64,000 nucleotides of DNA, from NCBI GenBank assembly GCA_018062085.1, contig JAGOSY010000002.1, positions 248,001 to 312,000 on the forward strand, written 5' to 3'. How positions within the stretch are numbered: position 1 is the stretch's first letter; each line of letters starts with the position of its first letter. The position numbers and the translations under genes are program-made. Shown one piece after another: positions 62,726 through 64,000 of this stretch. A model generated the notes under the pieces. That model saw only the letters and a program-made list of their open reading frames with translations, did no database searches and was not told the DNA's origin. The DNA is from a bacterium. Lineage in GTDB: Bacteria > Cyanobacteriota > Vampirovibrionia > Obscuribacterales > Obscuribacteraceae.

Positions 62726-64000
62726 TCAAAACTTGTCGTAGCCATTATATGTTGGAGATTTTCCTTTCAAGAAATCTTCGAGGTTGTCTCCGCTTCTACC
62801 TAAGTGTTCCCTTTCAAATACGTGAAGTTGAAATTTCGTATCAAAGATCTGCGATGGTGGCAAATCTAGTGCATTGGCCGGGTGGCGGATGTCGTGAATG
62901 AAATCGTTAAACATCGGAACAAGTTTGATCATTGGCTTGTCAAAAGCCGCTTCGACAAAGGTTTTGTAGCCCTTGTTCTGGTTGGAGACTGTCAGGGTTA
63001 GGTAATCATCTAAGTGATTGTGCTTTTGCAAGAACAAAGCCACTAAACGTTGCTGCACTTCCTGGCTAGCATCGGCATGCTTGGATTTACCTACGATGTC
63101 GGCCAAATTGAGACTGACATTCCTGATCGCCTTTGCCGATAGCGCCTGGGGGAACCAATTTTCACCGTAGCCATGTCGCAGCACAAACTGGGGTGATATG
63201 GCCCCATAGACCTTCTCAAAGTATGAGGGGATACCTTCTTCCGCCCAGTACTCTAAATTCTTTTGACGACTGAGCACTGTGTGCATTAGTTCGTGCAAGT
63301 AAGTGCCAGGGCCAGCACCATCATAGGTAACAAGCAGGTTGCGGCTGCTGATGAAGACTCCATGAACATGATAGGGAAAGTTGAGACGGTCTTTGAGAAA
63401 GGCGCGCTCTGCCATCTTGTCGTGCAAAATGAAGATGCTGACTGGTTCTGGTGAATTCACAAGCTTCTTAAAAGTGTTACTTTCAGCTCCGCTGGATAAA
63501 GAGAATTCGGTTTCGCCCAACCCTTTGCGCTGAAGATAATCTAAAAAACCTTCAGCGATGGCACCATAACGCTCTAGTTTTGCCTTGTCTATGTCACCAA
63601 TGAAAACAAAGTGTGGCGTGGCCACAAAACTAGTCATGCCAGCTGTTATCTGGTCTTTCTTTGTGACGCTTTCAGGAGCTGGCTTGTCAGTGGCAGTTTC
63701 CAGCTTCTTTGCCAGCCCAGTTGCCAACTCAGCTATTTGAATGTTATTGCTAGCCTTCAAAGCATTAATCATTTTTTGTAGTGCTTCTAAGCGACCAGCT
63801 TCAATTAGGGCTTTGCCTATGGTCTCTATTTGATGAGGGTCACATTGCTTTAAATCTAGACTACTAGTTAAAGTTGCCGCTTGCTCAAAAGTTTTGAGAC
63901 TCTCTTCTTTGTTGCCTAATCTTGCCAGGCAGATACCTTTGTGCACCAAGGCATCAACTAAATTGCCATCGAGGGCCAGGGCTTTGTCATAGTCGGCAAT
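62726..64000 (-). CDS. TPR protein with HExxH metallopeptidase domain (5' end outside window)
   Basis: The gene enters from the right; the frame is open to base 64000 with TPR sequence (YDKALALDGNLVDALVHKG, then EESLKTFEQAATL), so the start lies outside. After about 150 residues of TPRs and linker, a peptidase domain has GTYLHELMHTVLSRQ (HExxH zinc motif) and WAEEGIPSYFEK with the downstream Glu ligand, as in gluzincin peptidase-MA-like proteins. The C-terminus has a long helical region ending in an Arg-rich stretch. The N-terminal extent and any signal peptide cannot be seen. Confidence 0.78.
   Translation of the reverse strand: MADYDKALALDGNLVDALVHKGICLARLGNKEESLKTFEQAATLTSSLDLKQCDPHQIETIGKALIEAGRLEALQKMINALKASNNIQIAELATGLAKKLETATDKPAPESVTKKDQITAGMTSFVATPHFVFIGDIDKAKLERYGAIAEGFLDYLQRKGLGETEFSLSSGAESNTFKKLVNSPEPVSIFILHDKMAERAFLKDRLNFPYHVHGVFISSRNLLVTYDGAGPGTYLHELMHTVLSRQKNLEYWAEEGIPSYFEKVYGAISPQFVLRHGYGENWFPQALSAKAIRNVSLNLADIVGKSKHADASQEVQQRLVALFLQKHNHLDDYLTLTVSNQNKGYKTFVEAAFDKPMIKLVPMFNDFIHDIRHPANALDLPPSQIFDTKFQLHVFEREHLGRSGDNLEDFLKGKSPTYNGYDKF

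Noticed and set aside
1..64000. CRISPR array, insertion sequence, prophage or rRNA/tRNA genes
   Set aside because: No regularly spaced identical repeats with unique spacers, transposase or integrase motifs, phage structural genes, or RNA gene signatures were seen.

Overview
The window looks like a chromosomal contig from a non-photosynthetic relative of the cyanobacteria (Melainabacteria/Vampirovibrionia, most like the Obscuribacterales). This placement is an inference. It rests on moderate GC, several large TPR proteins, two Hanks-type kinases carrying TPR or leucine-rich-like sensor regions, a cyanobacterial-style single-RRM RNA-binding protein, a Gly/Gln-rich EF-hand secreted protein, and no photosynthesis genes. 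I see no rRNA, tRNA, CRISPR array, insertion sequence or prophage. Genes are dense on both strands. UUG start codons with good Shine-Dalgarno sequences are common, and two genes look as if they start at CUG.

Layout. 1-3.4 kb: end of an OmpA-domain gene, a small TPR gene, a secreted EF-hand Gly/Gln-rich protein and an unknown 385-residue protein. 3.5-9.1 kb (minus): proB-proA-ppc operon for proline synthesis and oxaloacetate supply. 9.4-15 kb (plus): ABC-F ATPase, a nuclease-like/PIN gene pair, a Bax-inhibitor-1 membrane protein and formate-tetrahydrofolate ligase. 15.1-27.4 kb (minus): purine operon purF-purC-purD-purNL-purQ-purM-purH followed by a secreted esterase; purNL is a PurN-PurL fusion. 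purE-purK diverge from it (27.6-29.3 kb) across a shared intergenic region with three 12-bp iterons. Together these encode nearly all of de novo IMP synthesis, and the upstream Fhs supplies the one-carbon units that PurN and PurH use; purB is not in the window.

29.4-31.7 kb: DEAD-type RNA helicase (motif II is DEGD), RRM protein and a GIY-YIG-like protein. 31.9-36.6 kb: TPR protein, MFS transporter, unknown protein and GH15 glucoamylase. 36.6-45.7 kb: Ser/Thr kinase with TPRs, a run of exported TPR and unknown envelope proteins, a PhyH dioxygenase, an sce7726-family protein and an Rrf2 regulator. 46-52 kb: a complete imuA-imuB-dnaE2 mutagenesis cassette behind a promoter whose -35/-10 spacer is filled by a perfect inverted repeat, which looks like an SOS-type operator. 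51.9-53.8 kb (minus): rhomboid-TPR protein and xanthine phosphoribosyltransferase. 54-64 kb: two universal stress proteins, an HxlR regulator, acetate kinase, a PDZ-CAP secreted protein, an acyl-CoA carboxylase carboxyltransferase subunit, a second kinase, a membrane protein and a TPR/HExxH metallopeptidase cut by the window end.

The most interesting items are the mutasome cassette with its candidate lineage-specific operator, the PurN-PurL fusion, the purF/purE iterons, the nuclease-like/PIN pair, and genes whose conserved N-termini lie upstream of any canonical start codon.
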